Shown here piece after piece: positions 7,643 through 17,678 of a stretch of 64,000 bases of DNA (position 1 is its first letter; each line of letters starts with the position of its first letter). Where the stretch lies: assembly GCF_017357385.1 (NCBI RefSeq), contig NZ_CP071632.1, forward strand, positions 4,214,001 through 4,278,000, given 5' to 3'. The notes beneath the pieces were generated by a model. It saw only the letters and a list, made by a program, of their open reading frames with translations, had not been told where the DNA came from and made no database searches. A program made the translations under genes and the position numbers. The stretch comes from Rhizobium sp. NZLR1. Its GTDB lineage: Bacteria > Pseudomonadota > Alphaproteobacteria > Rhizobiales > Rhizobiaceae.

Positions 7643-9571
7643 ATGCGGATTAGAGGGACAAGCCCGAAAACAGGTACTGCGTATCGGCGAACAGGCACCA
7701 TGATGGTGGTCGCAGCGGCAGCTGCGTTCTCACCGGTCCTGATCGGCGACGCTTACGCCTTCAAGCTTTTCGGCATCACCATCTTCGGCAAGGACGAAGA
7801 CGAAGGTCAACAGGTGCCCGATCCGGTGCGCTACCATGTCGACCTGAAGGCCGATACCGCCGATCCCGACCTGAAAGAAGCGCTGGAAAACAGTTCCCGT
7901 CTTGTCGGTGACCAGAAGCAGCCGGTTTCGGGCGATCTCGGCGTCGTCGTCAAGGCCCGCGACGACCGTGAGCGGCTGATCGCCACCCTGTATGAAAAAG
8001 CCCGTTATGGCGGCGTGGTGACGATCACCATCGACGGCAAGAATATCGACGACCTGCCGCCCAACCCGACATTCGACCGGTCCGCGCCGGTCCCGGTCAC
8101 CGTCGACATTGCGCCCGGCCCGATCTTCAAGGTCAGGGAGGTGCAGTTCGGCGGCGATGCCGCAAACCACAATCCCGCCGATTACGATCTGGCTCCGGGC
8201 GCTCAGGCCGGCTCGCTTGCCATCATCAAGGCCGGCGACAAGATCGTCGAGCAGTTGAAGAGCGAGGGCCGGCCGTTTGCCAAGCTGACCGAACGCAAGG
8301 TCGTCGCCGATCACAACAGCGATACCGTCGATATCGTGCTTGCGGCCGAAGGTGGCCCGGTCGCCCCGATCGGCGATGTCGGCATCACCGGCGAGAAGAC
8401 CGTCAAGCCAGGTTTCATCCAGCGTTATTCCCGGCTCGACAAGGGCGAAGCCTATTCCCCGGAGACGCTGAAGAAAGCCGGCGAGCGGCTTCGCGCCCTC
8501 GGCGTCTTTTCAAGCGTCACCATTCATGAAGCCGATGCGCTGGCGCCGGATGGCACCTTGCCGATGACGATCGAGGTCTCCGAAGGCAAGCGGCGCTATT
8601 TCGGCGTCGGCGCCCAATATTCGACCACCGACGGCTTCGGCGTTCAGGGCTATTGGGGCCACCGCAATCTGTTCGGCGAAGCCGAAACGCTGCGGATCGA
8701 GGGCTCGGTCTCGCGGCTTGGCGAAACCACGGATGTCGGCAACCTCGACTATTCCGCCGGTATCCTTTTCACCAAGCCGGGCGCTTTCTTCCCGGCCGCG
8801 ACGCTGAAGGCCGGCATCGTTGCCAAGACCGAAAATCCGGATGCCTATAATGCAACGCTCGTCACCGCCTCGCTCGGCCTGTCTTACGAGCTGACCGACC
8901 GGGACACGATCTCGGCGAGCGGCGAGGTCAGCTGGGAACGCGACGACGACGCCTTCGGCACCAACGACTATCTGACCTTCACCCTGCCGCTGCAATATGA
9001 CCGCGACGCACGCGACGACAAGTTCAACCCGACCGAGGGCTATCGCGCGACATTTTCGGCTAAGCCCGGTTACGAGATCTTCAACGCCACGCCCTATGCG
9101 GCATTCCAGGGCTCGATCTCCGGCTATCTGCCGTTCGGCGCCGAGGACGGCGTGGTGCTGGCCGGCAAGGTCGCCGCCGGTGTCCTGATCGGCGGCGGCG
9201 GCATCGAGAACATTCCCGCCACGCAGCGCTTCTTTGCCGGCGGCGGCGGCTCGGTGCGCGGATACAGCTATCAGGAAATCTCGCCCTATAACGACAATGG
9301 CGATCCGACCGGCGGCCGCTCCTATGTGACCGGTTCGCTGGAGGCCCGCATCAAGATCACCGATACGATCGGCATCGTGCCTTTCATCGATGTCGGCACA
9401 GTATCGGACAGCACCTTTCCCGGCTTTTCCGATATCCGCGCCGGCGCCGGCGCCGGGATACGATATGCGACGCCTTTCGGCCCGCTGCGGCTTGATTTTG
9501 CCATGCCGTTGAACAAGTACGAAGATGGCACAGATTATGGAATCTACGCCGGCATCGGCCAATCCTTCTAG
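7643..9571 (+). CDS. tamA: Outer-membrane translocation and assembly protein TamA (Omp85 family)
   Basis: The protein has 642 residues. The N-terminal extension carries a hydrophobic stretch (MMVVAAAAAFSPVLIGDAYA) consistent with a signal peptide cut after AYA; a start at the ATG at 7700 is an alternative. POTRA domains follow (roughly residues 50-280) and then an Omp85 beta-barrel. The signature VRGYSYQEISPY near residue 535 matches the conserved lid-lock region. The terminal residue is Phe, as expected for a BamA-inserted barrel. With TamB, encoded next, it forms the inner-to-outer-membrane TAM complex for envelope assembly or lipid transport. The stop codon TAG is also the first three bases of the dispersed repeat at 9569-9685. 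Confidence 0.93.
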   Translation: MRIRGTSPKTGTAYRRTGTMMVVAAAAAFSPVLIGDAYAFKLFGITIFGKDEDEGQQVPDPVRYHVDLKADTADPDLKEALENSSRLVGDQKQPVSGDLGVVVKARDDRERLIATLYEKARYGGVVTITIDGKNIDDLPPNPTFDRSAPVPVTVDIAPGPIFKVREVQFGGDAANHNPADYDLAPGAQAGSLAIIKAGDKIVEQLKSEGRPFAKLTERKVVADHNSDTVDIVLAAEGGPVAPIGDVGITGEKTVKPGFIQRYSRLDKGEAYSPETLKKAGERLRALGVFSSVTIHEADALAPDGTLPMTIEVSEGKRRYFGVGAQYSTTDGFGVQGYWGHRNLFGEAETLRIEGSVSRLGETTDVGNLDYSAGILFTKPGAFFPAATLKAGIVAKTENPDAYNATLVTASLGLSYELTDRDTISASGEVSWERDDDAFGTNDYLTFTLPLQYDRDARDDKFNPTEGYRATFSAKPGYEIFNATPYAAFQGSISGYLPFGAEDGVVLAGKVAAGVLIGGGGIENIPATQRFFAGGGGSVRGYSYQEISPYNDNGDPTGGRSYVTGSLEARIKITDTIGIVPFIDVGTVSDSTFPGFSDIRAGAGAGIRYATPFGPLRLDFAMPLNKYEDGTDYGIYAGIGQSF

Positions 9572-9685
9572 AACAGGATGATTTTAGGCCCGGTCGGCCC
9601 AAAATCTGAATCCTGTTCTACATTAAAGAGTTAGAGCATGATGTCGTCCGAAAACCGCTCACACTTTTCGGCATCATGCTCTAGA
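9569..9685 (+). repeat. Dispersed bimodular palindromic repeat, family A, copy 1
   Basis: Module 1 is a palindrome from GAACAGGATGATTTTAGGC to the complementary GCCCAAAATCTGAATCCTGTTC. Module 2 runs from AGAGCATGATGTCG to CGGCATCATGCTCT. Near-identical copies occur at 34177-34289 and, inverted, at 51290-51402. The left edge overlaps the tamA stop codon. It resembles the RIME-type elements reported from rhizobia; no coding capacity is evident. Confidence 0.9.
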
Positions 9686-9702
9686 ATTGCCGATTCCGAT
9701 TT

Positions 9703-12700
9703 GTGAGCCATCATGAAAACGGGGTAGTGTCCGCGCCGATGCAAACGCTGGCAAAAATCGTCAACTGGATCCTACGGCTCACCGCCTATGGCGTGGGCGC
9801 GTTCTTGATTCTTGCCGTCATGGCACTTGCGATCTTCGGCTTCACCGCCTTTGGCGCCCGCATCGTCACCGAAAAGATAGCCTCCACGCTTTCCAACCGG
9901 GACATGACGATTACCGTGCGTGAACCGCAAGGCCTTTTGACCGGCGGGCTTCGCGCCGCAGAGATCTCGATCTCCGACACCAGAGGCGTGTTTGCGGAAA
10001 TTCATGGCATCGCGATCGACTGGAATCCGCTGGCGCTGCTGACTGGAACCTTCCATGCCAAACGTTTCGAAATCGAAACGATCGACGTGCTGCGCGAGCC
10101 GGTGCGCACCCTGCCCTCGCGGCCCGGAGCAGAAAATGCCGGCGGTTTCAGCCTCCCGATCAAGGTCGACATCGACCGCGTCGCGCTGCCCGACATCAAA
10201 CTGGCCGCACCCTTTGCCGGGCGCGCTTTTGCGCTTGCTGCCGAAGGCAGTCTTTCAGCGAACGGCGATGGCGGCGAGGCGGTCGTCAATGTCAGCCGTC
10301 ATGACGTCCCGGATGCGCGGCTCGCCGCCGACATCGCCTATGCGCCAGCCGAAAACCGGCTGCGGCTGAAGGCGCAGCTGTCTGAACCTAAGGGTGGGCT
10401 GCTGGCGGGCTTTCTTGGCCTGCCTGATGATCCTGCCGTCAACATCGATCTCGACGGCCAAGGACCGATATCCGACTGGAAAGGCAAATTGCAGGCGGCC
10501 CTCGACGGACAGCAGCGCGCCGCAATCGAAGGCCGGCATCAGATCAGCGCAGACGGACTGCACCATCTCGACCTCAAGGGCGGCGGCGACCTGAGCTCGC
10601 TGCTTCCCTCGGCTTTCCGGCCGCTTTTTGCCGGCCAGACCAATATCGATCTTGCCACCACCTTCGACAACCACGGCAAGATCGATATCCAGACCGGCAA
10701 TATCGCCACCGGCAGCGTCGTCATCGCCGCCTCAGGCACCCTCGATCCGGCCGGCAACAACAGCCTGAACGCCAATCTGCTCGGCACGTCGGGGCCTGTC
10801 GATTTCCGCTGGCCGCTCGCCGAAGGCGAAGCGCGTTTCCTGATATCGGGCCTCAACCTGGGCCTGACCGGCGATGCGCAGGCGGCCCGGTTGAATGTCA
10901 GCGGCTCGCTCGATACCGCAACCTTGCCTCAGACCGATATCGGCAATGTCAAGCTGACGGCAAAAAGCGACGCCTTCAATCTCGCCGCCCGTTCCGGCAG
11001 CATCCAGCTGCGCCTCGTTGCCGGCGACGCGACCTTTGCAGAGCCGAACCTCAATCGCGCCGTCCAGGGCCCGGTCACGATCGCCTCGCCTCTGCAGATA
11101 ACGCCCGGCAGCATCGGCTTCAACGGCACCACCGTCGAAAGCGCCAATATCAACGGCAGCCTCAACGGCTCCTATCGGCTGACGGACCAAGTGCTGACCG
11201 GCAACGCCAAGCTCACCATCGCACCGACAGCCCTGCCGGCTGCGGTGACGGCCAGGTTCGACGGACCGATCTCGCTCGAAAGCCAGGTCGTCGGCACCAT
11301 CCCGTCGAAATTCGCGTTGTCCAACCTCGTGCTCAAGTCCGGCACGCTTGAGGCCGCCGGCAGCGTGGTGCTCGACGGCTCGATGTTGAATGCCGATCTC
11401 TCCGGCCGGCTGCCTGACGTCGGCAAGCTGATCCCCGGCGCCATCGGTGGAGCGGCTTATGCGTTGAGAGTTGGCGGTGAGCTTCCCACAATCTCCGTGA
11501 CGGCCAATCTCAAGGCCGCCAGCCTGCATATGGCCGACCGCACGCTCGGCAATCTCAATATCGACCTGTCGGGTGTCGCCGATCCCAAGGCGCCGCAGGG
11601 CAGGATCGCCGCCACCGGCACGATCGACGGCCAGCCGATCGGCATCAACGGCGACATCAGTTCGCAGGACGGCAGCATTATCCTTCCGGCGCTGACCGCC
11701 GATATCGGCGGCAACCGGCTGACCGGCAATGTCGAATTCTCGCCCTCCCTGGAGCCGACAGGCGCACTGACCTTCGATTTCCCCAATATCGGCCTGCTCG
11801 CTGCACTCGGCGGACAGAAGGCCGACGGCGACCTCAAGGGTTCGCTCGGCGTCACGAGCAACAGTGGCAAGATCGCGCTCAAGCTGCTGGCGACCGGCGC
11901 CTCGATCCGCCGCGATACGCTTGCTATCGTCAAGCCGGATATCGACGTCACGGTCAGCGATCTCAGCGCCCTTGCGGTAAACGGCACGGTCAAGGCCGAC
12001 GAGGTGAATGCCGGGTCGAACAGGCTTGCCGGCCTTTCGCTCGGCTTTACCAAGCAGCAGAACCATACCGATTTCGATCTCAATGCCGCCTATGACGGCA
12101 ATCCGGTGCTGGCGGCCGGCAATATCGAGGCGGCAGGCGGCACGATCGGCGTAAACCTCGATCGCTTCTCGGCCAGCCCGCGCAATATCCCGGTCGAACT
12201 CGCGGCACCGACACAGGTCGCAATCGTCGGCGGCACCGCCAATCTGAACGGGCTGACGCTGAAGACCGGCACCGGCTCGGTGAGCGTCACCGGTTCGGCC
12301 GGCGAGACGCTGAAGCTTGATGTCGACATCCACGAACTGCCGGCAGCGCTTGCCAACGGTTTCGTGCCGAACCTTTCGGCCGGCGGCACGATTTCCGGAA
12401 CGATTGCAGTGACGGGAACGCCGGCCGCACCTGTTGCCGACTTCAAGCTCGACTGGAAGGATGCGACGACCGGCCAGACCAAGGGGGCCGGGATCGGGCC
12501 GCTCGGCATCACCGCCGGCGGAAAATTCGCCGACAACAAACTCGGTTTCGACACCGCAGTCGCGGGAGATGACGGCCTTTCGCTGAAGGCCGCCGGCAAT
12601 GTCGCACTCGCCGACCCGAAGGCGCCGGTCCTGGACGTCGACGCCGATATCGTCAATCTGCCGGCCCGCATCGCCAATGGTTTCGTTCCCGATCTGGCCG

Positions 12701-15700
12701 CCGAAGGCACGATTACCGGAAAGGTCTCGGCCGCCGGCCTCCTCAATGCGCCGACCGCCAATTTCGATCTCGATTGGAAAGATGCTGCGACCAGCCAGTC
12801 GAAACGCGCCGGTCTTGCCGATCTCGCGATGAAGGCTTCAGGAAAATTCGCCGACAACAAACTCGACTTCGACGCGGCGATATCAGGCGCCGACAAGCTG
12901 TCGGTAAACGCAACCGGCAATCTCGCCATGACAGGCACGACGATCGGCAACGTCAAGCTCGATGCCGCGCTGGCGAATGTCCCGGCAGCGATCGCCAATA
13001 GCTTCGTCGCCGATCTCGCCGCCGAAGGCATGATCTCGGGAAAGCTCTCGGCCGCAGGTTCGCTTGCCGCCCCGACCGCCAATTTCGACCTTGATTGGAA
13101 AGGTGCTGCAACGAGCCACACCAAGCGTGCCGGCATTGCGGCCCTTGGCGTCACCGCATCCGGAAAATTCGCCGACAACAAGCTGGATTTCAACGCGGCA
13201 GCAAGCGGCGCCGACAGCCTCTCGCTCAGGGCAAACGGCAATGTCGCCATCACAGGCACGACGATCGGTAACGTCAACGTCGACGCCGCACTGGCCAATG
13301 TCCCGGCCGGCATCGCCAACGGCTTCGTCGCCGATCTTGCAGCGGAAGGCGCCATTACCGGAACGGTCTCGGCCACCGGATCCCTTTCCGCTCCGGCCGC
13401 CGATTTCGACCTCAATTGGAAAAACGCCGCGACCAGCCACACGAAACACGCCGGCCTTGCCAGCCTCGACGTGACCGCATCGGGAAAATTCGCCGAAAAC
13501 AAGCTGGATTTCGATACGACAGTTAGCGGCGATAATGGCCTGTCGCTGAAGGCCGCAGGCAATGTCGCGCTTGCCGGCACGGCGATCGACAGCCTCAAGC
13601 TCGACGCCGCGATCGCCAAGGTTCCGGCCGCTCTCGCCAACGCCTTCGTTCCGGATCTCGAAGCAGGCGGCACGATCTCAGGCACGATATCCGCCGCCGG
13701 GACTCCTGCAGCACCGAATGCCGACTTCAAGCTCGACTGGACCGATGCCGCAACCCGGCAGACGAAGAGCGCTCATCTCTCCGGCCTGGCGCTGACCGCA
13801 TCGGGACACTTTGCCGACGACAAGCTCGATTTCGATGCCGATCTCGGCGGCAAGGATGGCCTCTCGCTGAAAGCCACCGGCAATGTCGCCATGTCGGGCA
13901 CGTCGATCCGCAACCTCGACGTCAAGGCCGACCTTGCCAACCTGCCGGCAGCCCTTGCCAACGACTTCGTCCCCGGTCTCGCCGCTGAGGGAACGGTGTC
14001 CGGAACGGCATCCGCCTCCGGCGCGCTGCCCAAACCCGCCGTCGATTTCAGGCTCGACTGGAAGAACGCCGCAACCGCTCAGACCAGAAGCAGCGGCCTT
14101 TCCGGCCTGAGTGCCGCGGCATCCGGAAAATACGCCAATGACAGGGTCGACTTCGATGCCAACCTCGCCGGCAAAGACGGGGTGTTGGCCAAGGCGACAG
14201 GCGGTGTCACGATCGCGGGAACAGCGATCCGGGATCTTTCGATCAATGCCGATATTCCGGCGCTGCCAGCCAATATCGCCAATGCATTCGTTCCAGGTCT
14301 CGGCGCCGATGGCACGCTTTCGGCGAGCGCCGTCACGTCGGGAACGCCGGCAAATCCGATCGTTGATTTCAAGCTCGACTGGAAGGATGCCGCGACCAGC
14401 CACACCAAGGCTGCCGGCCTTTCCCGCCTGGCGCTGACGGCAACGGGAAAATACGCCGGTGACCGGCTCGATTTCGATGCCGCCCTCAACGGCAGCGGCG
14501 GCATTGCGCTTAAGGCCGCCGGCAATCTCGCCATTGCAGGCACGACGATCCAGTCGATCGACGTCACGGCCAACGCTGCCGATCTTCCGGCTGCCATTGC
14601 CAACGGCTTTGTTCCGGGCCTTGCAGCCGAGGGCGCGGTCTCGGCGACGGTCAAGGCCACCGGCGCGCTATCGGCGCCCTCAGTCGATTTCAAGGTCGAC
14701 TGGAAGAACGCCGCGACGAGCCAGACAAAAGGCGCCGGCCTTTCGCCATTCACCATCGGTGCATCCGGCAAACTTGCCGGAAACAAGCTGACGGTCGACA
14801 CCAGCCTTGCCGGCGACGCCGGCATGTCGCTGAAGGGTGGCGGCAGTGTTGTGATCACAGGCAATCGCGCCATCGACATGCGCTTCAACGGCAATCTTCC
14901 TTTCGCCGTGCTCGGCGCGCCGCTGGCGCAACAGGGCCTCGTCGCCGACGGCGTCGCCACCGTCAATCTGCAGGTTGGCGGAACGGCGGCCGCACCCGTC
15001 ATCAACGGCACCGTCTCGACATCAGGCGCAAAGCTCGTCGACGTCCGGCGCAATCTCGCCGTCAACAATCTGGCGGCAACCGTGAGCTTCAACGGCAGCC
15101 AGGCCGTGATCTCGCGCCTCAGCGGCAACGTTGGCGGCGGCGGCACGATTTCGGCAAGCGGCACCATCGGCATCCAGCCGGCCGGTGGCTTTCCCGCCGA
15201 CATTTCGATCAAACTCGACAAGGCGGTCTATGTCGACGGAACGCTCGTCGTCTCCACGGTTAACGGCACGATCGCCCTGCGCGGGCCGATGATGAATTCG
15301 ACGCTGAGCGGCAAGCTTCGTCTGGACAAGACCTCGATCACCATCCCAGAAAAATTGCCGACCTCGCTCAGTGAAATCGATATCCGGCATAAGAATGCGC
15401 CGCGGGCGGTGCTTGCGCAGCTGCGCGACGACGGCGAGCGGAAACCCGGCGAAAAATCCTCGACGATCACCCTCGATCTCGAAATCGACGCGCCCTCGCA
15501 TATTTTCGTGCGCGGCCGCGGCATCGATGCCGAGCTCGGCGGCGGTGTGACGATCCGCGGAACGGCGGCAGCGCCGATCGTGACCGGCGGCTTCACCATG
15601 CGCCGCGGTCGCTTGACCATTCTCAACCGCCGCCTGGATTTCACCGACAAGAGCCGGATCACCTTTGCCGGCAACTTGACGCCGGCGCTCGATATGGAAG

Positions 15701-16161
15701 CAACCTCCGCTTCCGGCTCGACGACGCTGACCGTCGACGTGGCTGGCCTTGCCACCGACCCCGCGATCACCTTTTCCTCCTCGCCACAGCTGCCGCAGGA
15801 CGAGGTGCTGGCGCAGCTGATCTTTGGCCAGTCGATGTCAAAGCTCTCGCCGGTGCAGATCGCCCAGCTCGCCGACGCCGTCAGCCAGCTGGCTGGCAAC
15901 CGCTCCAACTCGCTTTTCGAAGGCCTGCGCAACCAGCTCGGCGTCGACGATCTCGACATCAGCACCGATTCCAAGGGCCAGACCAGCGTCAGCGTCGGCC
16001 GCTATCTCAACGACCGCACCTATTTCGAATTGCAGCAGGGCGGCTCGGCCGGCGCCAAGGCGATAATCAACCTCGATGTCGGCCGCGGCGTCAAACTGCG
16101 CGGCGCTGCCGGCGGCAATGGTGCGGGAGAAGCGGGCATCGTCTACGAACGGGAATATTGA
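9703..16161 (+). CDS. tamB: Inner-membrane translocation and assembly protein TamB (AsmA-like), expanded
   Basis: The product has 2152 residues, much longer than the 1200-1500 usual for TamB. There is one N-terminal membrane anchor (residues about 23-50). A long periplasmic beta-rich region of the AsmA-like repeating beta-groove type follows. The C-terminal TamB domain contains the conserved blocks FTMRRGRLTILNRRLDFTD and QLPQDEVLAQLIFGQ and ends in IVYEREY. Eight near-identical 107-residue units occupy residues 879-1731. The gene lies directly behind tamA, as in other bacteria. The GTG start at 9703 is taken here; an ATG at 9739 (MQTLAKIVNW) is equally possible since neither has a strong Shine-Dalgarno. 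The repeat part probably lengthens the periplasmic lipid-conducting bridge (inference). Confidence 0.92.
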   Translation: MSHHENGVVSAPMQTLAKIVNWILRLTAYGVGAFLILAVMALAIFGFTAFGARIVTEKIASTLSNRDMTITVREPQGLLTGGLRAAEISISDTRGVFAEIHGIAIDWNPLALLTGTFHAKRFEIETIDVLREPVRTLPSRPGAENAGGFSLPIKVDIDRVALPDIKLAAPFAGRAFALAAEGSLSANGDGGEAVVNVSRHDVPDARLAADIAYAPAENRLRLKAQLSEPKGGLLAGFLGLPDDPAVNIDLDGQGPISDWKGKLQAALDGQQRAAIEGRHQISADGLHHLDLKGGGDLSSLLPSAFRPLFAGQTNIDLATTFDNHGKIDIQTGNIATGSVVIAASGTLDPAGNNSLNANLLGTSGPVDFRWPLAEGEARFLISGLNLGLTGDAQAARLNVSGSLDTATLPQTDIGNVKLTAKSDAFNLAARSGSIQLRLVAGDATFAEPNLNRAVQGPVTIASPLQITPGSIGFNGTTVESANINGSLNGSYRLTDQVLTGNAKLTIAPTALPAAVTARFDGPISLESQVVGTIPSKFALSNLVLKSGTLEAAGSVVLDGSMLNADLSGRLPDVGKLIPGAIGGAAYALRVGGELPTISVTANLKAASLHMADRTLGNLNIDLSGVADPKAPQGRIAATGTIDGQPIGINGDISSQDGSIILPALTADIGGNRLTGNVEFSPSLEPTGALTFDFPNIGLLAALGGQKADGDLKGSLGVTSNSGKIALKLLATGASIRRDTLAIVKPDIDVTVSDLSALAVNGTVKADEVNAGSNRLAGLSLGFTKQQNHTDFDLNAAYDGNPVLAAGNIEAAGGTIGVNLDRFSASPRNIPVELAAPTQVAIVGGTANLNGLTLKTGTGSVSVTGSAGETLKLDVDIHELPAALANGFVPNLSAGGTISGTIAVTGTPAAPVADFKLDWKDATTGQTKGAGIGPLGITAGGKFADNKLGFDTAVAGDDGLSLKAAGNVALADPKAPVLDVDADIVNLPARIANGFVPDLAAEGTITGKVSAAGLLNAPTANFDLDWKDAATSQSKRAGLADLAMKASGKFADNKLDFDAAISGADKLSVNATGNLAMTGTTIGNVKLDAALANVPAAIANSFVADLAAEGMISGKLSAAGSLAAPTANFDLDWKGAATSHTKRAGIAALGVTASGKFADNKLDFNAAASGADSLSLRANGNVAITGTTIGNVNVDAALANVPAGIANGFVADLAAEGAITGTVSATGSLSAPAADFDLNWKNAATSHTKHAGLASLDVTASGKFAENKLDFDTTVSGDNGLSLKAAGNVALAGTAIDSLKLDAAIAKVPAALANAFVPDLEAGGTISGTISAAGTPAAPNADFKLDWTDAATRQTKSAHLSGLALTASGHFADDKLDFDADLGGKDGLSLKATGNVAMSGTSIRNLDVKADLANLPAALANDFVPGLAAEGTVSGTASASGALPKPAVDFRLDWKNAATAQTRSSGLSGLSAAASGKYANDRVDFDANLAGKDGVLAKATGGVTIAGTAIRDLSINADIPALPANIANAFVPGLGADGTLSASAVTSGTPANPIVDFKLDWKDAATSHTKAAGLSRLALTATGKYAGDRLDFDAALNGSGGIALKAAGNLAIAGTTIQSIDVTANAADLPAAIANGFVPGLAAEGAVSATVKATGALSAPSVDFKVDWKNAATSQTKGAGLSPFTIGASGKLAGNKLTVDTSLAGDAGMSLKGGGSVVITGNRAIDMRFNGNLPFAVLGAPLAQQGLVADGVATVNLQVGGTAAAPVINGTVSTSGAKLVDVRRNLAVNNLAATVSFNGSQAVISRLSGNVGGGGTISASGTIGIQPAGGFPADISIKLDKAVYVDGTLVVSTVNGTIALRGPMMNSTLSGKLRLDKTSITIPEKLPTSLSEIDIRHKNAPRAVLAQLRDDGERKPGEKSSTITLDLEIDAPSHIFVRGRGIDAELGGGVTIRGTAAAPIVTGGFTMRRGRLTILNRRLDFTDKSRITFAGNLTPALDMEATSASGSTTLTVDVAGLATDPAITFSSSPQLPQDEVLAQLIFGQSMSKLSPVQIAQLADAVSQLAGNRSNSLFEGLRNQLGVDDLDISTDSKGQTSVSVGRYLNDRTYFELQQGGSAGAKAIINLDVGRGVKLRGAAGGNGAGEAGIVYEREY
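12337..14895 (+). repeat. tamB: Eight tandem in-frame 321-nt repeats inside tamB
   Basis: Units begin at 12337, 12658, 12979, 13300, 13621, 13942, 14263 and 14584. Seven are exactly 321 nt (107 codons); the last is 312 nt. Each starts [LV]PAxIANxFVP-like, contains a central DFxLDWKxAAT block and a GKFADNKLDFD-like block, and ends before the next PAxIAN. Boundaries keep perfect codon phase, so the array grew by unequal recombination or slippage within the coding frame. Units 2-4 look most alike to the eye. Confidence 0.95.
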
Positions 16162-16167
16162 GCCGGC

Positions 16168-16605
16168 TTAGAAACCCGTCTTGCTCGTCTTGAGAAGGAT
16201 GTTGGTCTCGGTTGAGTTGATGCCATTGATCAGCCGGATGCGGCGCAGCGTCTCGTCGAATGAGGCAAGGTCGCGATCCTCGAGTTCGGCGACGAAATCC
16301 CATTTGCCGTTGGTGCTGTGAAGCGCGCGCACTTGCGGCACCCCCCTCAACTGATCGGCCACCCTGTCGGCGAGCTTGCCGAGCACCTCGATCATGACGA
16401 TGGCGCGCACCCCGGCGGACCGGGTCTCGTGACCGGTGCGGATGGTGAAGCCGACGATGGTGCCGCCGGCGACCAGCCGGTCGATCCGGGCGGCAACCGT
16501 TGCCCGCGATGCGCCGGTCATCGCCGCAAGCGAGGAGACGGAAATCCGGGCATTGTGGCGAAGTGCACTCAGAAGCTCAGTATCGAGATCATCCACGCTA
16601 ATCAC
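16168..16605 (-). CDS. Lrp/AsnC-family transcriptional regulator
   Basis: The protein has 145 residues. The N-terminal winged helix-turn-helix (LDTELLSALRHNARISVSS then AAMTGASRATVAARIDRL) is followed by a C-terminal RAM ligand domain (VGFTIRTGHE to LLKTSKTGF). It is transcribed away from arginase and ornithine aminotransferase across a 123-nt AT-rich gap that must hold both promoters. It is therefore the likely arginine- or ornithine-responsive regulator of those genes, as Lrp-type proteins are for arginine catabolism in other alphaproteobacteria. The start is GTG; either 16605 or 16596 fits. Confidence 0.9.
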   Translation of the reverse strand: MISVDDLDTELLSALRHNARISVSSLAAMTGASRATVAARIDRLVAGGTIVGFTIRTGHETRSAGVRAIVMIEVLGKLADRVADQLRGVPQVRALHSTNGKWDFVAELEDRDLASFDETLRRIRLINGINSTETNILLKTSKTGF

Positions 16606-16728
16606 TTTGTCAAAAGTGGTTTATCAATATGCGCAATCATACTCCATTTCTGACATTTTTCCATCTTTTTGCCGCCAGCCGTTTAACCCACTATCGCCTC
16701 AAACAGGCCTCAACACGGAGCCCCTTAG

Positions 16729-17664
16729 ATGAATGCCCAATCGCAATCTGTCACCCTCATCGGCGCGCCGCTGGAAGAAGGCTCCGGCCGCAGGGGCGCT
16801 GCCATGGGGCCTGCGGCCCTGCGCATTGCCGGCGTCGACCAGACATTGATCGAGCTTGGCCATGACGTCGCCGACATCGGCGATCTCAGGATCGTGCCGG
16901 CGATGGATCTGCCGAACCATCCGAAAGCCCATAATCTTAGGATCGTCGGCGCCTTCACGCGGGCTCTCGAAAGCAGCGTCCACGACGTGGCCGCCTCCGG
17001 CCGTTTTCCGCTGATCCTCGGCGGCGACCATAGCCTTTCCATGGGCACTGTCTCCGGCATGGCCCGTTACGCCGCCAGCAAAGGCCGGCCGCTCTTCGTG
17101 CTTTGGCTCGATGCCCACACCGATTTCAATTCCCCGGCCACCTCGCCCTCCGGTAATATTCACGGCATGCCCGTCGCCTTCTTCTGCGGCGAGGCGGAGT
17201 TTGCCCAGATCCTGCCGAAGGATCGCCCGTTCGTTGACCCGAAGAATGTCTTCCAGGTCGGCATCCGTTCGATCGATGCGCGCGAACGCGAGGAGATCCA
17301 CGAACATGGCGTCAACGTTTTTGATATGCGCGCCATCGACGAGCAGGGCATCGGCGCCATCATGCGAGAGATCGTCAGTGTCGTCGCCAAGGCGAACGGC
17401 CTGCTGCATGTCAGCCTCGACCTCGATTTCCTCGACCCCGAAATCGCCCCCGGCGTCGGCACGACAGTGCCTGGCGGCGCGACCTTTCGCGAGGCGCATC
17501 TGGTGATGGAAATGCTTTCGGACAGCGGCCTCGTTTCGTCGCTCGATCTCGTTGAACTCAATCCGTTTCTCGACGATCGCGGCAAGAGCGCCCGCATTCT
17601 GGTGGAGCTGACGGCAAGCCTCTTCGGCCGCCGCATCTTCGATCGCCCGACACGCGCTGCATAA
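16729..17664 (+). CDS. rocF: Arginase
   Basis: This ureohydrolase splits L-arginine into L-ornithine and urea with a binuclear manganese centre. It has 311 residues, normal for the family. The metal-ligand motifs are all present: [17 protein letters not shown] and SLDLDFLDP, together with the substrate loop near SGNIHGMP. The start ATG at 16729 has GGAG upstream. The ornithine aminotransferase gene follows 14 nt later, so the pair forms an arginase pathway from arginine to glutamate semialdehyde. Control by the divergent Lrp-type regulator is likely. Confidence 0.96.
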   Translation: MNAQSQSVTLIGAPLEEGSGRRGAAMGPAALRIAGVDQTLIELGHDVADIGDLRIVPAMDLPNHPKAHNLRIVGAFTRALESSVHDVAASGRFPLILGGDHSLSMGTVSGMARYAASKGRPLFVLWLDAHTDFNSPATSPSGNIHGMPVAFFCGEAEFAQILPKDRPFVDPKNVFQVGIRSIDAREREEIHEHGVNVFDMRAIDEQGIGAIMREIVSVVAKANGLLHVSLDLDFLDPEIAPGVGTTVPGGATFREAHLVMEMLSDSGLVSSLDLVELNPFLDDRGKSARILVELTASLFGRRIFDRPTRAA

Positions 17665-17678
17665 AAAGGGGAAGAACC

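Noticed and set aside
12090..13730. 546-codon open frame on the minus strand opposite the tamB repeats
   Set aside because: Its own repetitive, Ala/Ser-rich product just mirrors the tamB repeat array; no start signal or family match.
12337..14895. CRISPR-like or satellite array
   Set aside because: Units are 321 nt with no spacers and keep codon phase; they are protein repeats of TamB.
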